From contig NC_085136.1 of assembly GCF_035046485.1 (NCBI RefSeq), positions 82,291,734-82,355,733 on the forward strand: 64,000 nucleotides of DNA, given 5' to 3'. This document shows, one piece after another, positions 20,949 to 32,010 of the stretch; the stretch's first letter is position 1, and every line of letters starts with the position of its first letter. The notes below the pieces were generated by a model. It did no database searches. It saw only the letters and a list, made by a program, of their open reading frames with translations, and was not told where the DNA came from. The position numbers were made by a program, and so were the translations under genes. The DNA is from Aedes albopictus (lineage: Eukaryota > Arthropoda > Insecta > Diptera > Culicidae).

Positions 20949-23727
20949 CTAAACCATTGCACACTGGGCATTCGGGAGAATCCGCATGCCCGAAACGGTG
21001 TAGGATGTAAGGACCTGTGTCAGGTGGAATGTAACTTCCCCATGGCGCCTATTGATCCAACTATCTACCCTCGGTATCAACCTATGGGTCCACCTTCCTT
21101 TGGTGGAACTGTCCCACGCGCGCTGCCATTTGACCATAGAGGCCATCCTGACAGTCCTGCGTATGCCTCTTGAGCCGCGCATTTCGAAGCACTCCATGTC
21201 CTCACTGATAAGAATGCTGATAGGCACCATACCAGTAATGACGCAGAGAGCTTCGTGTGATACAGTACGGTACGCGCTCGCAACCCTCAGGCACATAAGC
21301 CTGTAAGTACTTTCAAGCTTCCGTCGGTAGCATTCAGTACTTAGCGCGGTACCCCACGCCGGGCCGCCATACCTAAGTATGGACGTAGCAACACTATCCA
21401 GAAGCTTGTGCTTACTGGCGTACACCGCAGAGCTATTGGACATCATTCGGGACAGTTGCGCAATAGCTGTGGAGGCTCTTTTACAGGCATAATCGACGTG
21501 GCTACCGAAGGTAAGCTTATCGTCGATCATCACGCCCAAGTGTTTGACAGATCGCTTTGACAGGATAGTGCACTCTCCAACACTGATCTCCGTCTGTTGC
21601 GCCGACTGCATGTTGTTAACAACCGTCACCTCTGTCTTGTGGTGAGCCAGCTCCAGTTTCCTGGACCGCATCCACGTCTCCACAACCTTGATCGAGTGGT
21701 TGGTAGTCAATTTTACCTCCTCGATCGTTTCACCGTTTAGTTCGAGCGTAATATCGTCGGCAAATCCGACAATCACCACTCCCACTGGGTACTCTAATCT
21801 CAACACCTCGTCGTACATGACATTCCATAACACCGGACCCAGGATGGAATCTTGCGGGACTCCTGAGGTTATGTGAAAGCACTTCCGACCCGTAAACTAG
21901 TACGCGGTTCTGGAAGTAGCTTCCGAGAATCTTGTAAAAGTACTCCGGTATCCCCAGACGCAAGAGCGCATCGGCAATAGCAGCCCAACTGGCGCTATTA
22001 AATGCATTCCTTACATCCAGAGTCACTACACCGCAGAAGCGAATTCCCCTCCTCTTAGGCTCCAGTGCTTTCTCGGCGGTTTTTGTAACCGACAAGATAG
22101 CGTCTACGGTGGACCTCCCCTTCCGGAAGCCATACTGGTTGCTCGAAAGACCATTTACGCCCTCAGTGAATCTCAACATTCTATTGAGGATGATCTTTTC
22201 GAGCACCTTCCCCGCCGTGTCAATCAAGCATATTGGTCTATATGCCAACGGGTCTCCGGTTGGTTTCTCCGCCTTTGGCAATAGTACCAGGCTCTGCCTC
22301 TTCCAAGCTTCTGGGAAAACTCCCTCGTCCAGGCATTTCTGCATAGCAGACCTGAACATCTCGGGAGCCTCTGCAATAGCTACTTTTAAGGCCAGGTTTG
22401 GAACTTCGTACGGACCTGGGGCCTTACCTACGCTAAGGGACTTAGCTATCCCCACAAGTTCCACATCGGTGACCCTTTCTTCATCGCCAGCCCCAGTCCC
22501 CGGCTGTCCTACGAAAGCAGGCCAAGGACTAGGATCATGACGCGGAAAAAGTCCTCCAATGATCCCCTCCAACATCTCTGGAGATTGCTCTGTAGGAGCC
22601 ATCACACCTCTCGTCTTGGCCATAACGATCCTGTAGGCGTCACCCCACGGGTTCGTATTGGCACTCTGACAGAGACCCTCAAAGCAGGCCTTTTTGCTTG
22701 CTCTTATCTCGATCTTGAGCGCGGCTTTTGCAGCGGCGAACACCACCCGCCGTTCGTTTCGCTCTTCCTCTGATCGTGCTCGCTGCATCCGCCGCTTAGC
22801 CCGTAGGCAGGCGCGGCGCAGGTCCGCAATCGCGTCGGTCCACCAGTAAGCCGGTGGCCTCCCATTTCTAGGGTGGACTCGCCTAGGCGTGGTCGCATCA
22901 CACGCACGTGAGAGCACCACTACCAGCTCGTCGCCGTCTAAACCGATTAAGTTTCGCTCATGGCGGAGCGCTTCCCTAAATACCTCTTCGTCGAAGTATG
23001 ATGTCTTCCACCTACGAGGGCTTGGCCTTGGCCTAGCCGCCTCTTCTTCTATCCGCTGTCTGCTGTTGTTGAAGTCGATACTGTAGCGAACCGCCAGGTG
23101 GTCGCTGTGAGTGTAGCCATCATCTACTCTCCAGTTCGAACTACTTGTTAGGCCAGGACTACAAAAGGTCACGACAATAATTGACTCCGCTCCGTTTCGA
23201 CTATTGGTACTCTTGGTACCGACGTTAGCCAAGTCGAGATCTAAGATGGCCAGTGTTTCTAGCAGGATCTGACCCCGCTGGTTCGTGAAACGGCTTCCCC
23301 ATTCCACAGCCCAGGCATTAAAGTCACCCGCTATTACCACCGGCCTTCGCTCTGTTAACACGGTCGTTAAGCGGTCCAGCATTTGCGTGAACCGCTCGAT
23401 CGGCCACCGCGGAGGCGCATAACAGCTACAGAAGAAGACCCCGTTTACTTTTGCGACCACGAAGCCCTCGTAGGTAGTAGACACCAACTCATGCACGGGG
23501 TATTTACCCGTCGTCCATATCGCCGCCATTTTCCTGGTCCCATCCGAGGCCCAGTTGCCGTTGCCGGCGGGTACTCGGTATGGATCCGAAATGATGGCGA
23601 TATCCGTCTCCCACTCAGAAACCGCCTGACAAAGCAGTTGCTGAGCCGCATCACAGTGGTTCAGGTTCAGCTGCGTTACCTGCACTGTGATTTGTTGTTC
23701 ACTGCGGCTTTCTTGAAGGCCGGGCAC
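20949..23727 (-). pseudogene. R1-like ORF2, frameshifted
   Basis: The endonuclease is complete: TQLNLNHC start, SDPYRVP, GDFNAWAVEWGS and THSDH. The reverse transcriptase runs in frame to about 21890, where roughly a dozen bases present in copy A are missing (after 'cacttccgaccc'). The frame is lost just before GVPQG and resumes in the frame covering 21833-20949 (FADD intact). A second gap of about 20 bases near 21003 removes part of the C-terminal knuckle region. Both breaks are visible by comparison with copy A. Not expected to make an active protein. Confidence 0.85.
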
Positions 23728-23776
23728 CCTGGACCACCCATTGGATGTCTTTTTTTCGAGGATTTCCCGGTACAGA

Positions 23777-24505
23777 TCATGCAGATGGCGGACTCGTGCA
23801 GCTTTGGGCCTTATGACCTTCAGCGCCGCATCGCCTACACAGTTTGCGCCTGTCAGGGCCTTTGCAGTCCCACGACTTGTGTCCTGGTTCCAGACACCTG
23901 AAGCAAACCTCTGGTGGCTCGTGGAATGTCAGGTGACATACACACCAGCCCACCTTTATATTCCATACTTTAACGGACTTTTTAACATCCGCCACAGGTA
24001 GCTGAACCATGGCTATCTGTGTCCCTGCTGGCCCTCTCCGTAGCTTAACAGCTGCGGCGGCCACCTGCACGTCGCACTGTTGCCGCAGCGCCGTGACGAG
24101 CTCCTCCACTTCGGTGATCTCGTCAATGTCTTTGACCTTCAGAGTCGCCTCGTGTGTCAGAGCCCTCACCTGCACACCTTCACCAAGGACCTCTTCTGCC
24201 AGCCTCTTGTAGGCGGCGCCCTTGTGTTCCTTCTGGCGCTTCAGCTCCAGGATCATCTCGCCCGTACGAGTACGTCTAATATTGCGTACGTCGGCTCCAA
24301 GACCCTCAAGCTTGGCGTCGCTTCGCATCGTCTTCAAGACGTCCAAGTACTTAGACTGTTCCGTCTTGATGACGATAGCGTCGCCTTTCTCGCGCCTGGC
24401 ACCTGCCCTCCTACGCCTTGGCTTGGCATCCTGCACTTCTACCTGCGGATTCGCCTTCTTCTTTCTCTTCCGCTCTACCTTACAAGGGACCCGATAACGT
24501 CCCAC
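23777..24505 (-). CDS. R1-like ORF1 (Gag-like), 5'-truncated
   Basis: About 242 codons. A Lys/Arg-rich N-terminal part is followed by a helical charged middle and two zinc knuckles near the end, Cys-Phe-Arg-Cys...His...Cys and Cys-Arg-Arg-Cys...His...Cys (spacing CX2CX4HX4C). It binds the element's RNA in the family. The first codon of the open frame is GTG and no ATG is placed where an ORF1 start is expected, so the 5' end of the element is probably missing. ORF2 begins within about 50 bases downstream. Confidence 0.8.
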   Translation of the reverse strand: MGRYRVPCKVERKRKKKANPQVEVQDAKPRRRRAGARREKGDAIVIKTEQSKYLDVLKTMRSDAKLEGLGADVRNIRRTRTGEMILELKRQKEHKGAAYKRLAEEVLGEGVQVRALTHEATLKVKDIDEITEVEELVTALRQQCDVQVAAAAVKLRRGPAGTQIAMVQLPVADVKKSVKVWNIKVGWCVCHLTFHEPPEVCFRCLEPGHKSWDCKGPDRRKLCRRCGAEGHKAQSCTSPPSA

Positions 24506-25551
24506 GGGCTTAGATCAAACCTAGTAAGCTGCCACCACGACGACTACAAACCAGGTATCCTTCTGTGCGACCAATCGTCAGTGAACTGGCATGCCCTGCG
24601 TTGTCGTTGGATGTAAACACGGTCAACGCTTCCAGCTTTACAGTAGCTGAGCATATTGATAGGAAATTATTATAAAACTATCATAGACTGACCCTTGAGA
24701 GTGAGGAAGTTCATCCATCCTGTTTGGTTGCGTAACGTAACTACCCAAAACGAAATCACCAGGGGTTATTTTTATCAACTAAGCTCCATTACCGTAAGGA
24801 AGGTAAATACATTTGATTATGTAACACTGCTTAAAGAAGTGGCAAAAGCTATTATCACAAGTGTATAGCTGAAGTTATCGTCTTCGGAATAGCTTGGTTG
24901 ATCTGGAATACCTCAAAAGTATCTTTTTTTTGTTCGGAACATAAACCACTGCGATCAAAATTTGATCTATTGTGGTATATTCCGTGTCCTTTGTATCGTG
25001 CATGTCGTATTACTTCATCGCCATTGGGAAGTTATAAAGTATTCGGTTTTGTTACAGTAGCCATTTTCAACTTAACTGCAAGGGAGGATTCTGATTGATA
25101 GGTTCCGCTTTGAACACGCTCCTTTTCAGTCAAAATCGGATCTCCTAACAATAAAGTCAAGAAATGATACCGATATTGACCATGCTTCGGATCCCTAGTC
25201 CTTACTGTTTCAAACTAGTGAACACCGAATAAAAGATTAGGAATACTAATCCATTTGTCACTTTCAACAAAGTTTGAATTGTAATAAGGACCAAAGTGTT
25301 TTCCTTTGATTACTAAGTTATGCTGTTCCACTAGTTGGAAGCAGTTAGGACTGGGATTCGTTTTGGTAGATCTTTTTCCGCAACGTAACCCAAAAAGGCG
25401 ATCTTCCCACGCTACGGGCTCCGTTAAAGATCGAGCATATTTTAAACCCCCTCAATCATTCATCCCTCAGCACGGGTCGCCTCTGACACCTTGAATTGGG
25501 GTTACCTGTTTGGTGGACTTTTACCCCCGGAACAGGTGGTCCGTAGCGCTA
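24506..25551. other. Non-coding DNA, nothing firmly recognised
   Basis: Moderate GC content and no long ORF. A stretch near 24840-24910 ('agctgaagtt' then 'tctggaatacc') resembles the 285-bp repeat at 26058-26640 and may be a diverged unit. Confidence 0.35.
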
Positions 25552-25904
25552 CACGGCGTGTGTATGGGAAAAGTTTATAACAAAAAAATGGGCATCGTCA
25601 AATTTTTCGCCATTCCAAAATAGAGGCTTTCAGCTTTCATTTGCAGGGTCCCTCAAAAAAATCCCCCGAGGGATCCCGAACAACTTTTTCAGAATACTGT
25701 TTTTCCCCATACAAAATGCACGGTTCCAAATTAATCCCTATTTCTACTTAACAAACATACCCAATTTTTGTATGAAAAAGTTCCCCCGATGGAATATTTC
25801 GATGTTGGGCTTGAATGAAAGCTGGTAGCGTCAACTTTCACGTAGCGTAAAAATTAGCGATGCCCATTTTTTTGTAATAAATTTGTTCTACCAGACACAC
25901 CGTG
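25552..25904. mobile_element. MITE with 4-bp GCTA duplication
   Basis: Ends 'cacggcgtgtgtatggg' and '...gacacaccgtg' are inverted copies. The arms continue with 'aaaaaaatgggcatcg' mirrored at 25858-25875. GCTA flanks it at 25548-25551 and 25905-25908. Confidence 0.75.
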
Positions 25905-26057
25905 GCTATTCTAAGCCGGCAGCTACACGGATGAAAAAGTATCTTGGAATGACTCCTGAAATGCCAGAGGGATTACAGATTACAGATTACAGTTCTATGT
26001 GTATCGTTATAGTTCGTTGTGGGAATAACTACAGTTATTTTCGAGTGATCAACTTCA

Positions 26058-26640
26058 GGACAGTTGGACGAGGTTTTTAATAATATCTGGTAGACTTTAG
26101 GTTGGTCCAATAACCGCAATTGATTACGCAACGTTGCTCCTTGCGTTACTCAGTATATCAGATATGGCTACTGTTACGAGTTTAGAGCTGAAGTTCTGAA
26201 CTCTCATTAATCTGAAATATCCCTATAGTGTCTCTAAATGATCCCAGAGCTTCACGGATCCCAGCAAAATATGCAATGCTATTGTTTATGGCGAAAACAC
26301 ATAAATTTATTTTTGTAGATTTGAAGAACTTTATTATAGGACAGTTTGGACGACCCTGAATGTCCCAAAGGTTTTTGATAATATCTAGTAGTCTCCAGAT
26401 TGATCAAATAACTGCGGTTATGCAACAGACAACAGTATAACAGACATGCCTACTGTTACGAGTGTAGACAAGAAGTTCTGGACTCCAAGGTAGTTCGGCT
26501 AACCTGGAATATCGCTATAGTGTCTATAAATGGTATTATGGACTTCAAGAGCTTCACGGATCCCAGCAGATTATGCAATGCTATTATTTATGGTGCAAAC
26601 ACTTAAAATTATTCTTGTAGATTTGTAGGACAGTTTGGAG
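26058..26640 (+). repeat. Two tandem ~285-bp repeats
   Basis: Unit 1 begins 'acagttggacgaggttttt' and unit 2 'acagtttggacgaccctg' (26341); a third starts at about 26631 and breaks off. Shared words in the same order include 'gataatatctggtag' or 'gataatatctagtag', 'ctactgttacgag', 'agttctg', 'cttcacggatcccagca' and 'atgcaatgctatt'. Confidence 0.8.
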
Positions 26641-27044
26641 CACCTAGAACATCCCAGAATATAAAACACCTTTTGATACTCTTGACAAAGGTTAAATGAA
26701 TACATGTGAACGTAACTCATATCCAAATTCAGCTTTTAAAATAACTGGTATGTCAATTATTTCGTTACTCCAAACTTCATGGTGTCCAGGATGGTCTAGG
26801 TTGTCAATAAAGTCTCAAATACAAATATTCCCAATTTTCCCTAATGGATGATTCAATTTGCAAAAACTTTGTCGAGAACAGTGTTCTTTTCTATTAAATG
26901 TGTGAATTTATACAGTCGATTTTATGTTGGGATCATATATGACCCTCCGGCTCCAAAGAGTAAGATAAAAGCAAAAAAAAAACATTTCAACACGAACCAA
27001 TCAGTTAAATGACTCACTCAATTATCGACCGAAAAAAGCACATT

Positions 27045-27240
27045 GGGGAGAGTGTACTGGTGAAAAAATAAAACTCCAATTAGCACCAACTCGATTCGAC
27101 AGTAGTGCTCCATCGAGCGGTTAACTACTCTGTTTGTTCAGTGTCCCACATCGGAATGTAAATGGTCTCATTATGTGCATCGAGGAGAGGCGTACTTGAT
27201 GCGGTTCGGATAGCTGTGCGCAATTATGTCTGGAAATCAT
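27045..27240 (+). repeat. Dispersed conserved segment, copy 1
   Basis: It matches the reverse complement of about 42980-43195. The best block is 'tgtcccacatcggaatgtaa' followed by 'gaggagaggcgtacttg'. No TIR, tRNA head or tail is visible, so I cannot name the class. Confidence 0.65.
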
Positions 27241-28039
27241 CATGGAGGATAGTGCTTATAGTTAATTAAATTAATAAAAGTTTTATTTTTTCAACTTTTT
27301 AAGATCAAATGGACACTGACCAAACTGAGGCGACCAAGACAGTTTTCAGGATTCATTATATCAATGATGGTTCAAATATTTCAAACAACAGCAACAGAAC
27401 CAAAAAAAAAAATAAAAAAAAATCTTGAGGGTAAAACCATTGTTATCACTTCATTATTATAACGAAATGAAAACTATTTCCTTGAAACTAAGTTTATTCT
27501 GAAACCGTAAACGAAAGTCATCATGCGCCTTCCTCACTTGAGAAACTTTAACTCTTCGCAGTAATGCAACCTGACAGCCAGCAGAAATCGTTCATTTGTA
27601 AATAGAAAGAGAAATTCAAATTATTCATCCAAGAAATACTTTTCCTGTGCTTTTCCACCGGATAACATCCGAAAGCTGCTGCTTTCTTTTCCTCCATTTT
27701 TCAACTGGGGAAAGTGCCACAACAATGCTCGCCGGCAGCCAACAGACGAGCACAAGGACGGAGCAGGTTGTTTGCGAACCCTACCCTACCCAGTGCTGGG
27801 AATTGTAAGGGAAAGGGGACGAGCTGTGTTACCTGTACGAAACACTAACAGAAAACGGCAGCAAAAGCAACAGCCTCCACCGAACAGTCAGTGCCACCGA
27901 CCGGTGCAACCATAATTCAGTGCAAAAGCGAGTGCGGGCGGGTTCCATCCTCGGGTTCGAGCATGGCAAACACAATGGCATCATCTCCCCGAGGTGAAAA
28001 GTTTCACAAATCGTTTCATGCTGATTTCACAATTCACAG

Positions 28040-28096
28040 GCAGAAGAAACTTGGTGCGCAACAAGAGGAAGCCCGGTGATGATTCTTCTTCGGAAG
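28040..28096 (+). CDS. Candidate 19-codon internal exon
   Basis: AG at 28038-28039 precedes and a good donor GAAG|GTAGGT (GT at 28097) follows. In one frame the 57 bases encode Arg-Arg-Asn-Leu-Val-Arg-Asn-Lys-Arg-Lys then Asp-Asp-Ser-Ser-Ser-Glu, a basic-then-acidic run common in nuclear proteins. The pyrimidine tract before the acceptor is weak, and no adjoining exon was found. Could be chance. Confidence 0.2.
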
Positions 28097-28587
28097 GTAG
28101 GTATTTCTAGTGCAAACAAAATACACGGATTTATGTAGAAGAAAACAACGGATAGGTGACAGTGAGGTATATGAGATAATAGCGAACCAGCTCGTAACAG
28201 TTATGTGGCAGTGAGTGACAGTTCTGTTTTTTTTTCCCGAGTTATCAGTGCAAAGTTCCTGCACTCGAACCTCAATTTACGCATAACTAGTTGCCCCACG
28301 CTGTATTGTAATTAATGTATTATGGAGAATTTGCGCAATTGTGATCCACTACCCCCTGTCCAGTAACCCTATCCCTATCTCCGCGTGGTACCGGCTAGAA
28401 ACTTTGAGCAACCTTAGGGAAGATCGGGTAACCAACCCCGGTGGGAACTTTGGTCGTAGGCTGACAGGGAAAGGGTAGTGGGGGTTGCTTCTGCAAACCT
28501 GAGCGTCTGTTCTCCATGAGGAACGGCTAACAACAGCAGCGTCTGAACTCCATGTTGGGTACGGCTGATCAACGTCCGAGTGCCAGG

Positions 28588-29142
28588 TGTAGGTATTATA
28601 AATAAAATTGAATATAGCGCATTTAGTTTACCACTGGACTATCGCACTAGTTTTCACGAGTGCGAAAACGCTAATAAAAGTACGCGATTGCATCAAATCA
28701 ACTCGGTGTCTTCAGAGCACTTGTTCACCATAGATTGAAGAAATAGTGCGCCGAAGACATCAACCTGATTTGATGCAAACGCGCACTTTTATTTACGTTT
28801 TCGCACTTATGAAGTCGCAGTTCGCAGTCCAGTGGTGAACTAAATGCGGTATATAACGTTCAACTAACATAGAACTGATTACTCAATGCTTCAATAGAAA
28901 TAAGCATGCTGGTTGACACTGTTGATTTTATCCAAGTCAGTCAAAGGTAGATCATGAAAACGTTACGTGGTAGACTTTCCGTGCAGAAGGAAAGTCTACC
29001 ACGTAACGATTTCATGATCTACCTTTGACTGACTTGGATAAAATCAACAGTGTCAACCAGCATGCTTATTTCTATTGAAGTAGTGAGTAATCAGTTCTAT
29101 GTTAGTTGAACGTAATATTCAATTTTATTTATAATACCTACA
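28588..29142. mobile_element. Foldback element, ~158-bp near-perfect arms, CCAGG duplication
   Basis: The left end 'tgtaggtattataaataa' and right end 'ttatttataatacctaca' are exact inverted copies. CCAGG flanks it at 28583-28587 and 29143-29147. The arms continue at 28852-28980 and 28989-29142 with very few mismatches and an 8-base loop. The left arm is split by the TA MITE at 28617-28849. It lies inside the RTE-like LINE. Confidence 0.88.
28617..28849. mobile_element. MITE nested inside the foldback, TA duplication
   Basis: Ends 'gcgcatttagtttaccac' and 'gtggtgaactaaatgcg' are inverted copies. The arms include 'tttcgcactc'-like and 'gatttgatgcaa'-like mirrored words. TA or TATA flanks both sides (28613-28616, 28850-28853). 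Removing it restores the longer foldback arm. Confidence 0.82.
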
Positions 29143-29167
29143 CCAGGGACGGACTCAAAGCTTAACT

Positions 29168-29850
29168 GTGCACTATGGAAGCAACCGCATACTCGCCGAT
29201 CTACTGAAGGACCGAGGGTTTGGCATCGTAGCGCTGCAGGAGGTATGTTGGACAGGATCCATGGTGCGATCGTTTAGAGGTAATCATACCATCTACCAGA
29301 GCTGCGGCAACACACGCGAGCTAGGAACAGCTTTCACTGTGATGGATGATATGCAGAGGCCCATGATCGGTTGGTGGCCGATCGACGAAAGAATGTGCAG
29401 GTTGAGGATCAAGGGCCAATTCTTCAACTTCAGCATAATAAACGTGCACAGCCCACACTCCGGAAGTACTGATGATGACAAGGACGCATTTTACGCGCAG
29501 CTCGAACGCGAGTACGACCGCTGCCCAAGCCACGACGTCAAGATCATCATAGGAGATTTAAACGCTCAGGTAGGCCAGGAGGAGGAATTCAGAACGACGC
29601 AACGATTGGAAAGTTCAGAGCCCACCAGCTGACGAACGAAAATGGCCTACGACTCATTGATTTCGCCGCATCCAAGAACATGGCCATTCGTTCTTCCAGC
29701 ACAGCCTCCCGTATCGTTACACCTGGAGATCACCACAACAAACGGAATCGCAAATCGACCACGTTCTGATGGATGGATGGCACTTCTCCGACATAATCGA
29801 CGTCAGGACCCATCGTGGCGCTAATATCGACTCTGATCACTACCAGGTTG
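29168..29850 (+). pseudogene. RTE-like endonuclease domain
   Basis: The frame from 29168 shows the APE-type endonuclease landmarks LQEVCWTG and IIGDLNAQVG. A frameshift near 29600 moves the rest into other frames, where the equivalent of SLPYRYTWRS and HVLMDGWHFSDIIDVR can be read, ending in a Ser-Asp-His (29835-29843). In the family this domain nicks target DNA. It is broken here. Confidence 0.78.
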
Positions 29851-30469
29851 ATGGTTAAACTTTGCCCGAAACTCTCCGTTTTAACAATGTACAGTACCGG
29901 CGGCCGCCCCGGTATAATCTAGAGCGCAGAAGCAACCGGATGTCGTCACCACATACGCGCAGAATCTCGAGGCAACGTTGCCGGACGAGGGTGTGCTCTA
30001 GAGGACTGCTGGAGTACAGTCAAAGCAGCCATCAACAACGCAGCCGAGAGCACTATCGGGTACGTAGAACGGAGTCGATGAAACGATTGGTTCGACGAGG
30101 AGTGCAGAGCGGTTCTGCAGGAGAAGGACGCAGCGCGGGCGGCAATGCTGCAGCATAGAATCCGACAGAATGTGCAGCGATACAGACAGAAGTAGAAACC
30201 GCAGACCCGTCTCTTCCGGGAGAAAAAGCGCCGTCAGGAAGAAGCGGAGTGCGAGGAAATGGAACTGCTGTGCCGTTCACAAGCAACACGTAAGTTCTAC
30301 CAGAAGCTCAACGCATCCCGCAAAGGCTACGTGCCACAAGCTGAAATTTGCAGGAATAAGGACGGGAGCCTCCTGACGGACAAAAGTGAGGTAATCGAAA
30401 GGTGGAAGCAGCACTTCGACGAGCTCCAGCAGCGGAGGATATGACTATGTTGGCGCAGCAGAGGACGGG

Positions 30470-32005
30470 AACGAACCAACTCCCACGCTGAGGGAAGTTA
30501 AGGATGCCATCCACCAGCACAAAAACAACAAAGCGGCTGGTAAGGACGATATCGCAGCAGAACTCATCGAGATGGGCCCGGAAAAGTTGGTCACCTGTCT
30601 GCACTGTTTAGTAGTCAAGATCTGGGAAACCGAACAGCTACCGGAGGAGTGGAAGGAAGGGATAATCTGTCCCATCCACAAGAAAGGCGACAAGTTAATG
30701 TGTGAGAACTTTCGAGCGATCACCGTTTTGAATGCCGCCTACAAAGTGCTATCCCAGATCATCTTCCGTCGTCTTTCACCTAAAGTAAATGAGTTCGTGG
30801 GAAGTTACCAAGCCGGTTTCATCGACGGCCGGTCGACAACGGACCAGATCTTCACCGTACGGCAAATTCTCCAGAAATGCCGTGAATACCAGGTCCCAAC
30901 ACATCACCTGTTCATCGACTTCAAAGCGGCATACGACAGTATCGACCGCACAGAGCTATGGAAAATTATGGACGAGAACAGCTTTCCCGGGAAGCTGACT
31001 AGACTGATAAGAGCAACGATGGACGGTGTGCAGAAGAGCGTAAGGATTTCGGGTGAGCTATCCAGTTCATTTGAATCTCGACGGGGACTACGACAAGGTG
31101 ATGGACTTTCCTGCCTACTATTCAACATCGCCCTGGAAGGTGTTATGCGAAAAGCCGGGCTCAACAGCCGGGGTACGATCTTCACGAAATCCGGCCAATT
31201 TGTCTGTTTTGCGGATTACATGGATATTATTGCTAGAACGTTTGGAACGGTGGCAGAATTGTACACCCGCCTGAAACGCGAAGCAGCAAAGGTCGGACTG
31301 GTGGTGAATGCGGCTAAGACTGGTAGGTGGGACTGAGCGAGACAGGACAAGCCTTAGCAGCAATGTTACGATAGACGGGGATACTTTCGAGGTGGTACAA
31401 GAATTCGTCTACCTCGGTTTCTTGCTAACGGCTGACAATAACGTGAGCTGTGAAATACGAAAGCGCATCATCAGTGGTGTGGAAGTCGTGCCTACTATGT
31501 ATGGGTTCCAGAAGAAACTGCGGTTAAAAAAGATTCATCTCCGCACCAAATGTACCATGTACAAGACGCCAATAAGACCGGTGGTCCTCTACGGACACGA
31601 GACATAGACGAGGAGAACCTACAATCACTCGGAGTTTTTGAGCGACGCGTGCTAGGGACGATCTTCGACGGCGTGCAGGAGAACGGTGTGTGGCGGCGAA
31701 GGATGAACCACGAACTCGCTGCACTTTACGGCGAACCCAACTTCTTGAAAGTTGGCTAAAGCTGGGCGGATACGGTGGGCAGGGCATGTTGCAAGAATGC
31801 CGGACAACAACCGTGTAAAGTCTGTGTTTGCTAACCATCCGGTTGGTACAAGAAGGCGTGGAGCGCAGAGAGCACGATGGGCGGGCCAGGTGGAGCGTGA
31901 TCTGGCGAGAGTTGGGCGTAACCGACGTTGGAGAGCTGCAGCTGCAAATCGAGAATTATGGTGGCAAATTCAGTGTTATCATGAATTTGATGTTAAACTA
32001 AATAA
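30470..32005 (+). pseudogene. RTE-like reverse transcriptase and C-terminal part
   Basis: The longest open piece (30572-31336) has GFIDGRSTTDQI, the first catalytic Asp in FIDFKAAYDSI, and GLRQGDGLSCLLFN. The second catalytic box reads Phe-Ala-Asp-Tyr instead of FADD, so the second Asp of the pair is lost. A frameshift near 31320 leads into 31308-31607, a stop interrupts near 31606, and later pieces (31550-32005) carry the usual end with GRIRWAGHVARM and RRGAQRARW. Inactive. Confidence 0.8.
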
Positions 32006-32010
32006 ATGAA

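Larger units (their letters stand above)
20453..24505 (-). mobile_element. R1-clade LINE, copy B, nearly full length but broken
   Basis: It contains the end of ORF1 (23777-24505), ORF2 (about 23727-20949, two frameshifts) and a 3' UTR that ends at 20453 with 'gatctgacc', without an A-tail. Copy A's truncated ORF2 follows at once. Where they overlap, B and A are clearly close (most codons identical by eye). Confidence 0.83.
26641..28329. other. Mostly non-repetitive DNA, possible host intergenic or intron sequence
   Basis: No long ORF. It holds a repeat at 27045-27240 that recurs inverted at 42980-43195, A-rich tracts near 27400, and a GC-richer stretch (27650-28110) with a candidate small exon. 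This section has fewer mobile-element hallmarks than its surroundings. Confidence 0.4.
28330..32010 (+). mobile_element. RTE-like LINE (JAM-type), decayed
   Basis: A GC-rich 5' part (28330-28582) is split by a foldback insertion (28588-29142). Endonuclease sequence follows (29148-29850), then a linker (29850-30470), the reverse transcriptase (about 30470-31340) and a C-terminal part (31310-32005). It ends near an 'aaataaatgaaat' tail. Stops and frameshifts occur throughout. RTE assignment rests on the compact single-ORF layout and the motifs; the JAM name is my recollection of the Aedes family. Confidence 0.75.

Noticed and set aside
18000..24000. Many plus-strand open frames of 60-200 codons over the R1-like LINEs
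   Set aside because: They are antisense to clearly conserved minus-strand ORFs and lack motifs of their own; they recur in both LINE copies because the DNA does.
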